64,000 bases of DNA. It comes from Labia minor (Eukaryota > Arthropoda > Insecta > Dermaptera > Spongiphoridae). Where the stretch lies: the NCBI GenBank assembly GCA_963082975.1, contig OY720344.1:16913580-16977579 (forward strand). The letters are read 5' to 3'. The notes beneath the pieces are model-generated. The model saw nothing but the letters and a program-made list of their open reading frames with translations. It was not told where the DNA came from and did no database searches. Position 1 is the stretch's first letter. Each line of letters opens with the position of its first letter. A program made the position numbers and the translations under genes. Of the stretch, positions 28,926 to 42,148 are shown piece after piece.

Positions 28926-30922
28926 TTATCTCCCAAAAAGAGATCTTCGTTTTCTTGATGGCATATTGCGGATACCTCGCCTGGATTGTTGTGGAGGTGT
29001 CATATACAAATTGGCCGAATCGATCACTTGTTTCAAACATTTTCTGAAATTTTCCAATATTAATTGTTCAGTTTCCGTTGGACTTAAATCTTTTTTAATC
29101 GATTTTCTTGCTTCTGTTAAAAGATTGCTACATGTTGCTTTAATAATTCTACTTTCAATGAAACTAAATGGTCTTGTTGGTGGTTCATTTCCTTTTCGAT
29201 CTATGCCTCTTTCATTTAAATGTTTATTTCGTGGATTTGCTGAATGCATATCCATTTTCTTTTCATTTCCAATTGCATCCACAATGTTATTGCATCCAAT
29301 GCATTTGCAATTATTTGAGCATGGAATTTTCGCTTCATAACATTCGCAATAATTCTTTAAGCAATTAGAACGTTTGCAATTACATCCACGATTATGTCTT
29401 CGTTCATCTAAAGCTTTACCTTTGCCAATTTTAGGACGGAAAGCTTTTGGATTGCGTTCCAGACAAGCCTTGATTGCGTTTTGTCTGTCTTCTTCATGGT
29501 CCAAGTTATTACAACACTCGACACAGTTGCAATTATTGCAAAATTCTCCGTTCGCAAAGCAATCGCAGTAGAGCTTAAGGCATTGTGATTTCGTGCAATT
29601 GCAAGGTTTTCTTGGACGAAGTCCTTTTGCTTCAAGAGGCGATGGAGATGGAGTAATCTCTTTGATAGCTGTACTGATCGGAGCCGGGGAGCTTTTCTTA
29701 GCAGATGAAGCTGATTCCGCTGTACTTGACATGGTAAAGGACTTTGTAGACTCTTGAAATTTCATAGGTGTGACAATCTTATGGATTTTTTTAAGTGGTT
29801 GTTGAAATGATGTCTGTTGATGAAGAACATGCTTGGTTGGTAAGGTCGATGTGGGGATCATCACCGATTTTTTGGTTACAAACGGTGTATTTTGATCGGT
29901 GGGTATTAAAATGGTTTGTTGTTGGGGATATTTGGAAATTAATGCCACTGGTCGAGGTGTTTTTGGTGAAGAGGAGGTTGAGGAGGTCGAGGAGGATGGG
30001 GCTAATCGAATATATCGAATCTGTTGTTGTTGTTGTTGTTGGATTGAAGGAGTTGTTGATTACGTGAAATTCCCAATGAATTCGTTGAGGTCGGCAATCG
30101 TATCATCTGACGAAACTGATCCGATTCATTTGCTTGACGGATAATCACTTTTTGTTGTGTCCCTTGTTTTGTGATGTTCAACGAGGGAGGGGAGGTGATA
30201 ATCTTTGTGGGCGATTTGAGAACAAGACCCTGATGAGAGGATGGCGAGGATAAAAATCCTAATTTCCCTGATTGACTTAGTGGAATGGTTTTTGGTGGTG
30301 GAGATGATTTAATTACCAATCTTTGAGTATTTTCTTGAGAAATTGGTTGTTTTGAAAAGATAATTTTAGCAAAATTTTGTTCTGCTGATTTGGATAAATT
30401 GACCCCACTCACATTCAATGGTTGTTTTTTAATACTTTTTGACGTGATTTGTATCAATTTTGTTTGTGATGCAGTTTCCTCTTGAGTTGTCATCATAATA
30501 TCTAAATCTTCAATGGGCGTCGTTTCAACCTCAATAGTTTCTTCTTCTTCTTCCTCTTCCATTTCATTTTCTTCATACTCTTCTAATTCCTCTTTTAATT
30601 CTACTTCTTCTTCCTCCTGAACTACTATTAATTCCTCTTGAGGTGTGTCAGTAACAGTTTCTTCACGAATAAAATAATCATCACTATCCACTGTTCCATC
30701 AATTTCAATTTCAGGTTGACACAATGTTGGTATCTGACTTGCATCAATTTGTTCCAATTTATTTAATCGATCCAATTCTGCTTGAATATTTGCCAAAGTT
30801 TCTAATTCCGATGTAGTTAATTGATCGGGCGTTTCTAAACCCAATTGTGATAATTCCTCTTCCTCCATCTCTAAAAGATCTTCCTCTTTAAAATCGACAA
30901 TGTCTTCCCCTTCAGCCATCAT
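28926..30922 (-). CDS. LIN54: LIN54/Mip120, CXC-domain DNA-binding subunit of MuvB/DREAM (one frame change)
   Basis: LIN54 recognises CHR promoter elements (TTYGAA) through two cysteine-rich CXC domains and tethers the MuvB core of DREAM and MMB, controlling cell-cycle genes. The N-terminal half (from ATG 30922) is acidic, with Glu-rich runs. The C-terminal half holds CXC1 (KPCNCTKSQCLKLYCDCFA), the linker RNPKAFRPKIGKGK, CXC2 (GCNCKRSNCLKNYCECYEA) and a helical tail; the Tyr residues that enter the DNA minor groove are present in both CXC domains. The N-terminal frame stops at 30002-30004. The C-terminal frame is offset by -1 and is open from about 30057. The switch falls at a CAA repeat (30022-30041), and just after it IRYIRLAPSSS resembles vertebrate FHYVRLVTATS. 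So it is one gene with an apparent 1-base deletion or assembly error. No introns otherwise. Confidence 0.93.
30022..30041 (-). repeat. CAA/AAC trinucleotide repeat at the LIN54 frame change
   Basis: Six tandem AAC units on the minus strand. The upstream frame reads them as Asn and runs into TAG 18 bases later. The downstream frame reads them as Gln and continues to the CXC domains. Confidence 0.9.
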
Positions 30923-31629
30923 CTATTTGGTTTAAGCACTTTTGAGGTTAGCTTTTTCACAAATAAAAAATAATATACTATTCAATTAAGATTGAAATTA
31001 ATTCAAATATACATTTAAAAGCTTTATGTTGTTTATAATTTAATTTGATGCTAAAGCCTCAAATGACGCGCCGTGTCAGCAAAACAAAGCAGGTGGTTAC
31101 CGCCAAACGAATATTAGCAACAAACTTAAGCTTACCAGAAATGCCAATAGAAAAAACTCTGAAAATACAAGCATTCTTCGATTCAATCTAAAAATAAAAT
31201 CCAATTGAAATAAACATTTTCGTTTTAAAATAATATTATCTATTAATAAAATTTAAAGGATTCCTGTATGATTATAAAAATAAATATTAAAAAAAAATAA
31301 TTATAGAGAATTTTATTTAAATAAAATTTAAAATTTTTTCAAATATGAAAATTTTCAAATAAAATTAATAAATATTAAAATATTTAATAAAATTGATATA
31401 AATATAAATTACTAATTTTTTTATTTAAATTTTTATTCATATAAATTTATACAGTTATTGATAGATGTAGAACAATTTTTGTTATCATTTGAAAATTAGA
31501 TATGTTAATAAAATTTACTATTTTTTAGGATCACGTGTTTATTTTCTTTGTACCTATTTATTAATTAAATTAAGGAGATTCTTATATCATTATAGAAATA
31601 AATTTTAAAAAATATTAATTTTATTGCTC

Positions 31630-31664
<35 letters not shown>

Positions 31665-32538
31665 TTTTTTTTGAGATTTTGAACTAAGTAGTTCTTGCTT
31701 GCCATCAGCAACCACATTCCTCCAACCGTCCCTATCCTGTTACACTATTATTCAATTTATATTTTCTCTTAATTCCTTAATTCATATCTAATATAAACCC
31801 TAATTATAATAACAATCTTACTAATTAAAATTTATAACAATGCTAATGTTCATAAAATCTTTATAGGATTAAAATATTTAAATATCAATAGTAATAAAAT
31901 GGTGACTACTGAACTTGAGGATAAAGATTAAATCTCACCAAGCTCACAAAAAAAAAATAAAATATTTAATGATTTGGAATCAAAATAACTAAAAGGATAA
32001 AATGGCTAATATACCCTTAGTCCCCTAGAGCCAATAATAATAAAAACAAAAAAAATATTTATATAAAATTATATTTATTATTTTTTATTCATATTAACGT
32101 GTAGAATTTATTATTATTATTTGTTATCACATTTAATGAAAAACAAAATGATTTCTAAATTATAATAAAAGGCAAATTATTTTTAGTTTTATGTTTTTTT
32201 TAAAAAATATTTTTTCTATTTTTGTTTCATTATATTTTAAAAATAATAATAATATCTTATGAAAACTAGAATTCTAATATATATGAAACGTGATAAAGAT
32301 AAATATTCCTCTGCGCATCTTTTAGGTGGATGAAAATTATTAGTGCCGATATGTGTCATGGAGCTTGCGCACCAAGAGTAAAAGATTTGTCCTCCCTTTT
32401 ATTATTGATCGGCAATTTGTGGCCCGCCTGAACAAGAAAAACAAAAATAAAACGATCCCAGCGTGATAAATAAACTTTCTTTGATTTTTTTTGGACAAAC
32501 TTTTATTCTTAATTCGTTTTATTTTCTCCTTTTTATGC
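30923..32538. other. Divergent intergenic region LIN54 / unidentified gene
   Basis: Holds the 5' leaders of both genes. A less AT-rich patch at 31055-31150 is probably the LIN54 promoter/leader. Another at 32300-32450 probably serves the gene starting at 32539. A (TA)n tract lies at 31634-31660, and a LINE tail at 31675-31745. The minus-strand open frame 32340-32795 overlaps the next gene's first exon and is a shadow. Confidence 0.55.
31675..31745 (-). pseudogene. LINE 3' tail fragment
   Basis: On the minus strand it reads QDRDGWRNVVADGKQELLSS, the short conserved peptide at the very end of RTE/Jockey-like LINE ORFs. It follows the same pattern as the fragments at 8535 and 46570. It abuts a (TA)n and poly-T stretch, which may be the element's simple-repeat 3' end. 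Confidence 0.55.
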
Positions 32539-34184
32539 ATGGCTGGCAAGCCAGGATCAACAAATTCTTCCAACGTGACAACTCGATCGACGACATCCTC
32601 AACGACAACGTCGAATATTAACCCGGCTACGAGTGGGCCACGCATTCTGCGATCACCCAGCCACGAGTCCGTCACCACGGATCTCTCTCTTTTTAGTGTC
32701 TCATCGTTGACCAGTGATGCAGCGGCTCTACGTTTGGCTGCACCCCGAGGGCCAAGCCCTTGTCCTGAAGCCCCACGAACCAGGTCCTTTCTCAATTTTT
32801 TTTTATCATGATTTCTCTATTCGACGTTCTTTCTATTTCATTTGACAATCATGCTTTCAGGCCAACGAATATTCCAGAAATTCTTTGGTTTGAAGAGGAG
32901 AATGATGTGATGAGAAGCTGCGCTGCTTTGAGTGCAGCCCTCGGAGTACACAAATCGTTCAGTACAAGTGATATTTGTGCAGCGGCCAACTCGAACACAA
33001 CGTGTGGGGTCGAGCCCCCGGGAGCTGTACCACGTTCTGCTGTTAGCGAATTGGCTTTAAGCGCTATTCAAAGAGGAGGTATTTCTTTATTTCTCTCATA
33101 CATATATACTCTCTCTCTATCTCTCTCTTTCTCTCTCTCTATATATATATATTTCATAATATCTTTTAATTTCATTTAATTTTGAAATACTATCTTTAAC
33201 AATCATAAAATTATTATATAAAACTACAATACTCTATTTAAAAATGTATAGTTTCAATTTTAAAATAATAAATATCAAAAATAAGATTTTTAATTCAAAA
33301 TGAAATTGAACAAATGGAAAAATATCTATAATATTTATTTTTTTTTTTATTTTATTTGTTTTATTATTTTAGGATATTTTTTGGGACATCCACGTTTAGA
33401 GCATGCGAGTAGATCCTGTAGTACTTGGGTTGCGGTCGGAGATGTTGCGAGCACTTCCCAATTACCCTCCCCGCATGGTGGTCATGCTGCGCCACCCCCA
33501 TCAGCACCTTCTGCTTTGGCGTCATCGGGAGGTTTAGCACCACCAGCACCGGCTCCTCCTCCATCTACACCATCATTTACTGCAGCCGATCTCGTTCGTT
33601 CAGTTAATAAAAAGGTAAATCAGGAAATATTTTCAATTAATTTCATTTTTTAATGTTTTTTTTTTTCATTTTCTTTTATTTATTTTTGGTAGGTTCGTCA
33701 AAATTACATTAGACGTCGTCTTTTGACCACTTACAAGGCACTTGAACGTTTAAGCCAAAGTGAATTCAATTTAGATCGATTAGAAGTGAGTGCCTCTGCA
33801 GCTGCTGCTGCTGCTCAAGCCGATGGACCACCTTCGAACGTGTCAGGAAATACGGCAACTACAACAGCAACAACCACAACGTTAACAGCAACGAACGACT
33901 CGATTGATAGTAGTAATAACGCAGGACCCACTACACTTGTAATTCCTGCTAAAACATCGAGCAATCTGATTTCCACTCCGGCTACCCCTTTGGTTTTCGA
34001 TCACCAAACAACTAATGCAGCTGTTCTTCGTGTTGTTAAACAGCGAGCAGGAAAAAATCTTCCACTGACGATTCGAGATGTCGAAAGAGAACGTGGAAAA
34101 CCTTTATCAAAGTATGAACGAAATATGATGATATTCAATTGGCTACATACTTTAGATAATTCCACCTTCGAGGGACTTCAATAA
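32539..34184 (+). CDS. Unidentified conserved-looking protein, four exons
   Basis: I do not recognise this gene. Exons 32539-32783, 32861-33078, 33373-33614, 33693-34184 (TAA) join in frame, 399 codons, 398 residues. The start is the ATG of MAGKPGSTNSS; an in-frame TGA lies 57 bases upstream. Layout: a Ser/Thr-rich N-terminus with SHESVTTDLSLFSVSSLTSD, a block IPEILWFEEENDVMRSCAAL, a Pro/Ala-rich linker, a basic helical block NKKVRQNYIRRRLLTTYKAL continuing into ERLSQSEFNLDRLE, an Ala run, a Thr-rich linker, and a C-terminus VVKQRAGKNLPLTIRDVERE ending in a W-L-H-T-L-D motif. No signal peptide or membrane segment is seen. The well-formed blocks separated by low-complexity linkers suggest an intracellular scaffold or regulatory protein. 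Codon usage and GC are higher than in neighbouring genes. Confidence 0.85.
33108..33152. repeat. (TC)n(TA)n microsatellite just inside an intron
   Basis: A CTCTCT-rich run followed by TA units, about 30 bases after the donor at 33079. The open reading through the exon into this tract is an artefact. Confidence 0.85.
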
Positions 34185-36140
34185 AATCTTTATGCTTCAT
34201 GTGGTACCTAAATCTATTACTTTTTAAAAATTACAAATATTTTATTTATATTAATTCAATTATCAATAATTATACATTTAATAATTTTATTTACATATTA
34301 CGAGATATAATTAATTTATCCCTAATAAAACAGATTATAGAAATATAAATAAAAACATACAATTATAAAAAGCTGATATGTACAGTGCTCGGTATAATTT
34401 GTATCGACAAAAAGTTAATTTAAAATCTCTTCTCATATAAAATAATTAATTTTATTTTTTAAATATAAATGGAAATAATTATTAATAAAGAATATTATTT
34501 TAATGTTTATAATCTTGAAATAAAAATTTCTATCTCAAATAGTATTTGGATGTTTACATTTTATGCCTATCATCTGTACAGATACTTTTAGATTGCTATA
34601 AGAAATTAATTAAAAATTAAAATAAATTAATACAATTTTTTTTATTTTTCATTTATTTTATTTATTTATTTTTTTTTTTTTAACAAAAAATTGTAAATCT
34701 AGAAAAATATCTTTCTTTATAAATTTTTAAAATATGGATAAAACTCCATTAAACTATTTAAAAATAATTCACATTAATATAATAATTACATTTTTGAAAA
34801 ATTTAAATTCATAAAGTGACGAATTTAACTATAAAATTTAAAAATTACAATATGTATTATTTAAAAGCTAGTTGGTTTATGAATACTTTTATACAAGAGC
34901 TAAAGTTTAAGTCAAGGCTATACTGTTGGTTGATAATTTTTTATAAATAATTCACGTTCGACATGATTCAATAAGAAAAATAATTTTTGAATCAAAAATT
35001 TTAGAATTATATGGATGATATAATTCATTAATAGTAAAAATAAACCTTCAGATTCAAATGTTGAATACATGAAATCATTTTGTCAAATATCATTAGATCT
35101 GATAAATTTTAATTATTACTTTCAAAATGGACAAAATGATCAAAGATAAAAAGCTTCCAAATTTAAAATAAATAAGAATTCTTTCAATGCTTTGTGTATT
35201 AATTTATAAAAAGAGGAAAAACAAGAGATAAGTTATGGTATATTTTTTTTATATATAATAATGATAATATATGTTCCAGCTCAACATTATATTATAACAG
35301 TTGAATATGGAAAGAAATGTTCAACTTATATATATATATATATAAAGAGAAAACATTAAATTAAATTTTCGCATTTGGTTCCCGGAATACTGATTTGATG
35401 TTTTTTTGAAATCAACTGGAAATGGAATTAAAATCTAAGTAATATTTTTTTTAAATTTAAATTTTCATTACCTATTTGTAAATATTTTGTTTGAAGTATT
35501 TATGAAATCAAATGAATTCCAAGAAAAAAATTGATTTAAATATTCAAAGAAAAAAAAGACTGAACTATCTAAAGAAAAATCTTAATTTTATTTTATAATG
35601 AAATTAATCAATATAAATATAATTTAGTTATTTTTTTTAAATACTGATTTTAATAAATAGTGAAAAAAAAAATTATAAAATAAAATAATATATATATTTG
35701 AGGTAGGGAAGAGGAGAAAGATTAAATTAAAAAAATTAAATATTTGTTACACGTGTTCGTATTTAAGATCTTTGCAAAAATATAAAAATTTTAATAATGG
35801 GTGGTTTAGAAATTAATCTTAATTTTATTATTCCTTATATACACTAGTTTCAAAGTTAATTTCATTAATTATTTAGCACAATTTTCTTGCAATATTAATA
35901 TTATTTTTATAATATCTATATTTTATTTGATAATATAGAAAATTTTGAGAATATTATTTTTAATAAATTTCAGTAAAAACTATCATTCACTTCATTCCTA
36001 AATTATACAGAGAAAAACATATTTATATTTGTTCTCAGAGTATGTTGATGTTAATGATAATTGACATTTAATACATTTGTGGGTGCTAATTTCAAATTTT
36101 AAGTTCATCATAAATTTATTTATATACTTAAATTTGTTAA

Positions 36141-36182
<42 letters not shown>

Positions 36183-39100
36183 CCAAAATTAATTAGGAAT
36201 TGTTCCTAATAATTAAAATTTATTTATTTAATATTTTGCATTGGCTAATTAACTAATTTTGAAGTTCCAGATTTATAGTTTTTTTTTTAAAAAAAAATAT
36301 TCATATTAGCATAAAGTGCTTTCGGTTAAGCTTAAAAAATATTCAATGTTGCTTGGAATGTGCAAAATCTAATAAAGGCAACTTATATTCGTCTAACATA
36401 AATTATAATTATTTTTATTATATATTTTCAATATTTTTTACTTTATAAATACTATAATGAATATAAAATCCAGTGCTTGCGAAAAATATAATTCATACAG
36501 ATTTACTAAAATGTCAATTGCTCTATAATCTAAATTAATTATTAATTGCGAGGCTTCTAATGAGGTTATAATAAAATTGATTCTATTTAAGATTTGTGAC
36601 GTCTAGACTAGTTGGGATGTAATTAACAAAATATTTATTAAATTTCTTTAATACTGCAAATCAATCAAGAAATCGCTGAAAAAACTATTCATTTAAAATT
36701 ATTTATTATAAAGCTAAAATAATAACAGCCCAAAAAATACTTTATAAATTATCTCAACAAAATATTCTTAATTTTCTTATAAATATTGAAAATGACTTTT
36801 GATTAAGTACTTTCACAAAAATCGTGCCAATCTACCTATTTAATTTATTTAAAATAATAATTAATGTTCATATGCTTCTACTTATTTTCGGTTTCATATA
36901 ATATTTTTTATTAATTTAATAACAATTTTCTTTGTTAAAAGAAATTTTATTTTTGAATTATTTAATATCTACTATTTGTTTTTAATTAATTTTAGTATTT
37001 TTCATTTAAATTAATAATATTGGAATCATCTTTTTATGTTTTATATCTTCCATAAAGCAAGCATACATACATTTACGTTTCTAACAAAATTGATTTAATT
37101 TAAACAAATATATATATAAAATTGCTTGGTAAATTTTGATACCTATAGTCAAATACACAATTTATGCTCATTTGACTTTTAGATTTCATTAAAATCATAC
37201 TTATATTCTGATTAAAATTTATTTTGGTTTTAGCAAATCGGAATCCAATTATTTCAATCTTTATTAAAATAGTGTAATGATCTTTTTACCACTTGTGTGC
37301 ACATGAAAATTGACTTTATTTTATAAATCAGCTATCTATACTTTTAACAAACGTAAAATTTATCAAGCATAAATTCGCCTAAAATATATAGAAAATGTTT
37401 CAATATTTAGTTATCATTATTTTTTAACATTATTTATATTAATCCTAATGGATTGAAATTATATAAAATAATTATATTTGGTATTCAATTTTTGGGATAT
37501 CTATATCTATATATATATATATAATATTTTCAATAAATTTAATTTTAATTCTAAAATCTAATTGGTATTTCCTAAGTATAATTATAATATGTATATAATA
37601 ATAAGAAAGTAACCAAAACATATCTTATTCAAAATATATTTTTTCTTATAATTTTGTTTAACACATTGAAATTAATTTGAAATAAATGTTTATTATCAAA
37701 TTATTTATTTATATCTTTAATATTTTTGATAAGATTCATTTTTATACAATTGATTTAAATTTTACAAATCGTATAATTCAAATATATTTTAAATGTATAT
37801 TATAATTCTCTATTTTTGATGAACATAAAAAAGATTAACAACACTTTAAAAATGAAATTTTTGTAAATATTTTAAATGTATAAAAAGCATATATATACAT
37901 ATACTCAAATATACAATTTTAGAATATCTCAAATCTCAATTATCAATAAAAAAACAAAAGGAAATAAATCAAGCCTGGATTAAGAAATTATAATGAAGTC
38001 TTATAGAATATTTTGTTTTAAAAGCTTGTCCTATTAATAAAAGCTAATTTTTATTTATAATTTATAAAAATAAACTTTTATATGTATATATATATATATG
38101 CATATTCTTAAAAATATCATTCTTATTTTAATACAATTTCAATATAATTAAACATGCTCCATCCAAAACCTTAAAAGTAACCCGTCCCAGCATAATAAAA
38201 AAAAAAATAAAATTGATAAACTTTTACACGCAATCATTTAGTTATAAATCATTAAAATATTTATTTTCATTATATATTTCTTGGAATAAAATAGCAGATA
38301 GAAATTAACAAATTTGTTGCATTTAGAAATTTAGTTATTTAACTTAATAGACACCTGATATGTTAATAAGTTTCCTTTCATTTATGAATAAATTATATTT
38401 ATCACATTTTTGTATTAATATTATATTTGAGAAGATAATAGCCTAACTGCAAGTTATTTCTTTGTTATAAATTTCCTGTATAAAACAATTATTGTAATTT
38501 TTTTAACTGTGATTTTACTAAAACTTCGTCCGTAAGGTTTTAACTCTTAATCTGGGCCTGAATTCAATAAATATACTTATATATTTGTTTAAACTTCTTA
38601 TAAATGCCCAATATATATAAACTGTTATCTGTATCTTTTCCTTTTTCCAAACGTGCATTTATTAAATATCTAAATGTAAATAAATATAATATATACATAA
38701 TTTGCAAATAAGAATTATAACAATTTAAATGTTTATTAAAATAAAAGAATTCTTAATACAAAATGCAAATAATTTATTATATACACATCTAAATAAATTT
38801 CATGTTTAAATGAATTTTAATAAATTTCCTTATATTTTAAATTTCAATTTTCTATTTGATTGTTGAAAATTTATTTTATTTTCAACATTTTAAATAAATC
38901 AATATTTTTAATTTTTTATAATTTATATAAATATAAATTGTGAAATATGTATACATTTTAATTATAATTTTATTTAGATTAAACAATAAATAATTTCAAA
39001 TTGATTTCTTCATTAAATTATTAATAAGTGTTAAATTTTAATTTTAGAGTTTAAAAGGGTTTTGCTCAATATGAAGAAATAAAACAAAAATTTTTATATT

Positions 39101-39450
39101 TATTTATTAAATTTATTATAGAAAATAATATATAAATATATATAATTTAACACTTGTAAATATATGAATGAAACAATTTTTTTTTATAAATTCTTATTCT
39201 AAATAAGATCTTTCTTATTGACTAGAATTTGAATACTTTTAATCTTGTTATCGCTAAAAACTAATAGATTTAAATAAAAAATTTAATATAAGATAAAGCA
39301 AAGCATATTTTATAATTATTAAATAAATATCTCACAAAAAATATGATTTTATATTAATATAAAAATATAAGAAAATAATATATATCTATTAGTATAAAAT
39401 AAAAAATAATATTTTGAAATTGCAAAAATTCAATAGTGTGATACTTCGTT
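34185..39450. other. Gene-poor intergenic region
   Basis: About 5.3 kb of strongly A/T-rich DNA with (TA)n tracts near 35328-35345, 36147-36174, 37506-37522 and 38083-38100. No open frame, RNA gene or terminal repeat that I can support. The genes on both sides converge on it. Confidence 0.65.
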
Positions 39451-42148
39451 TTAAAAATTAATATAACTTTTCCCTGGTGGAATCCAAGGAATTACTGAAC
39501 TCCTCAATGATAATGAAGAGTAGTTCCTATGTTTTTCTAATAATTCTCTTTGGGCAATTTTATCAAGCCAATCATTATATGCTTCAATAGATTCCATTTT
39601 TCTTTGTGTTTTATTAAGTTCTTCAACTTTCTTTTCATAATTCTCAATCTCTCTATAAAAAAGAAAATAAATATTTAATTTTAATTGCTAAATAATTAAA
39701 ATTAAATAACACCTATATAAGATAAAACAAATTTTCAATAGAATTTATTAAACTAATCCAAAGACTACACTAATTTTCTGAAATCTTTGTGAATAATAAT
39801 AATATAATAATCATAAAATGGTTTCCATCAAATAGTGAGAAAAATTCAAGCATAACAAAAAAGCCCTCTTACACAATATTATCAAACGTTTTATATATTT
39901 ATATATTAAATTTATCTTTGCTTTACTAAAAAAATAAAAGTTTGAATTATTTAAATTTAATTAAGACTAAATGTGCATGAAAATAAGTTCATCTGAAATC
40001 ATTAAATTATATTTATTAAAAAAATAAATTATATCTCTATTTATAGTAAAAATTTTTTTTTAAATTTCTTGATCGCATTTTTTAAATGTTTTTTATTTTA
40101 ATCAACTAAAATATTTTATTTTCAAAAGTCGTTTTTAAGGAATTAAATAGACCTCAAGACGAACCCGAAAAAAGATTTTCTTAAATAATACTAGTGAACG
40201 TTCTTTATAAAATGGAAATTTGATCTGTCAAACTGTATAGACGTTAGAGATTTCCAAATTTGACATTTAGATACTTAAAAAATAAAAAATTTAACAGGTT
40301 TCCATAATAAAAAATCAAAATATGAATATATATGCTACCTCTTTTCTTTATTTTTTTTATTTATTTCTTGATCTTTATTTTTTTTCCAATACTTAAATGA
40401 TAATTCAGCGTTCTTCTTTTTGTCATTCAATTCATTTTTTTTTCTTTCTTTCTCCGTTCGAAAACTTTCTTGATTCATATTATTGATTTTTTTTAATTCT
40501 ATTTTCATTTTTTCTTTCCAAATATCATAGGCTTTTTGGGCATCACTTTTTTGTAGTTGCTTTATTTTTTTCAATTCTTCTTGTTTTTCTAACAATTCTT
40601 TCTGTTTTTTTAAACAATCAGATAATTCTTTATCTTTTTTTATTTTCCATGAATTATAAGCTTCTTCCGCTTCTTCTTTGGTTAATTTTTTATGAAATGA
40701 ACTAAAATTTTTTCTAAATTAAAATCATAACCCAGAAAAATTACATTAATTACACTTTTTTACTTTTTCAATTTTTCATTATTAAAGGATTTTTTTTTTT
40801 CTGAAAGTTTTTTATTTTGTTGCCATTCGAAAAATTTTTCTTCCGCAGATTTTCTCTTTTGTTCTTTCGCCTAAAATTAAAAATGGTTAAAAAATTAAAA
40901 ATTTAAAGGGATATGAGATTATAATTTTTTAATTTAGAGGTGGATTTAAGTGGATTCGTTTAAAGTTTTAACCAGAGTAGTGTAAGAAATTTAATTTAGG
41001 ATTTCATCATTCTCATTAGCATTCGAGGGAATTGAGAGGAGTGAAATTAAATATATATGGTCATAAATTAATCAGTATGGAGGCTGCAACCAAGAGTAAG
41101 AGTTCGATGTGCCTCAGATAAGTTAGTTAATTGTTTTAAAATTTTTTTATTTAGGGTAGAAATCCATATTAAAATCTTAATAGTATTTACGTTGTTTTTC
41201 AATTTATACCTTTATTTCTTCTTCTTCTCTTCTTTTCTTTTCTAAGTCTTTCTCTTTTTGGATTTTAAGTAATTTTTGTTTATTAAAATACCATTCTTCA
41301 TAAACAGCTTTAGATAATGTCTTTCTTTGATTTTCATCTGCTATAATATTCAAAATATTAAATTATAAGATTAAGGTGAATTTTATTTAAAATATAATTA
41401 AATGCAGAGTACCAAGAATTCCATTATCATTTAATGATGCTTGCTGAACAATATTTTGTAAATCATTTAAAGACACAGATCTTTTTAAAACTCTTGTTTG
41501 TAATCTTGGAATGGACCTTAAAAATTATTTAAAATTTAAAATAATTTATTTTTGTTACTTTCAAATTTAAAATCAAAATATAAAAAAAAATGAAATAAAT
41601 CTACCTCTCAGTGGAAGTCCTTCCAGATAAATTACATTCTGAGGTACTATCATTTAAATCTAAACCTAAATCTTCCAATTTAATTCCTAGAAGTTTCAAA
41701 CTTCTTCTAAAACTAGTTAAAGATTCTATATTTTTTATTTTATTAATGTCTAAACTTGAACGTTTATTATTTTTATATTTATTTGCATTGTTGTTAGTAT
41801 TATTAGATTTATTTAAATACTTTTCTTTTGTAAAAGATAACATAGAATTAGCTGAATGACATCTACAAAGACAAAAAACTAATATATCCTCTTTTCATAA
41901 AAATTGATCATTTATATTTACCTGGAATGTAAATTTAAAATAGAAGTATATTTTTCCTGTTTGGTGTTAAAATATTGATTATTGCTTTCAGTTTTTAAAT
42001 AATAATCATTACAACTCTTTGGTCTAGGAATTCGACTTGGTTTCATATAATTTGAACTATTCATATTTCTAGAATATTTTTCATTTAAATCCAACAGTTC
42101 CTTGTTCATATTATGATCTACACTGACAGTTTGATATTGTGGATTCAT
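39451..42148 (-). CDS. Coiled-coil protein with repeated A-x-x-Y-x-x-W motifs (CCDC34/CCDC181/MAP9-like)
   Basis: Seven exons on the minus strand: 42148-41922, 41862-41605, 41516-41413, 41340-41210, 40870-40764, 40701-40339, 39652-39451 (TAA). Frames join exactly for 464 codons, 463 residues. An Asn/Ser-rich N-terminus (SRIPRPKSCNDYYLK) is followed by a long Lys/Glu-rich helix. In this helix an aromatic-Trp motif recurs about every 30 residues: AVYEEWYFNK, KFFEWQQNK, AYNSWKIKK, AYDIWKEKM, SFKYWKKNK, AYNDWLDKI. The C-terminus is SSVIPWIPPGKSYINF, recalling the IPW-P ending of CCDC34-type proteins. Such proteins (also CCDC181 and MAP9) bind microtubules or cilia and flagella. That function is inferred from the repeat pattern, not from a firm orthology. 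The acceptor of exon six was chosen (40701) because an AG 12 bases upstream brings a stop. Confidence 0.75.

Noticed and set aside
28918-29635. Plus- and alternative-frame ORFs over the LIN54 CXC region
   Set aside because: Shadows of the LIN54 coding exon; the Cys-rich frame is clearly the real one.
30022-30041. Programmed -1 ribosomal frameshift in LIN54
   Set aside because: No X-XXY-YYZ slippery heptamer and no such event known to me for LIN54; an indel in the repeat is simpler.
30005-30077. A 62-base intron (GTAATC to GATTAG) joining the two LIN54 frames
   Set aside because: It would restore phase, but removes IRYIRL, which resembles vertebrate LIN54 at this point, and lacks a pyrimidine tract. 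Kept only as an alternative in the finding.
32340-32795. 151-residue open frame on the minus strand
   Set aside because: Antisense to the first exon of the + strand gene at 32539, which joins in frame with three more exons; composition is that of a shadow frame.
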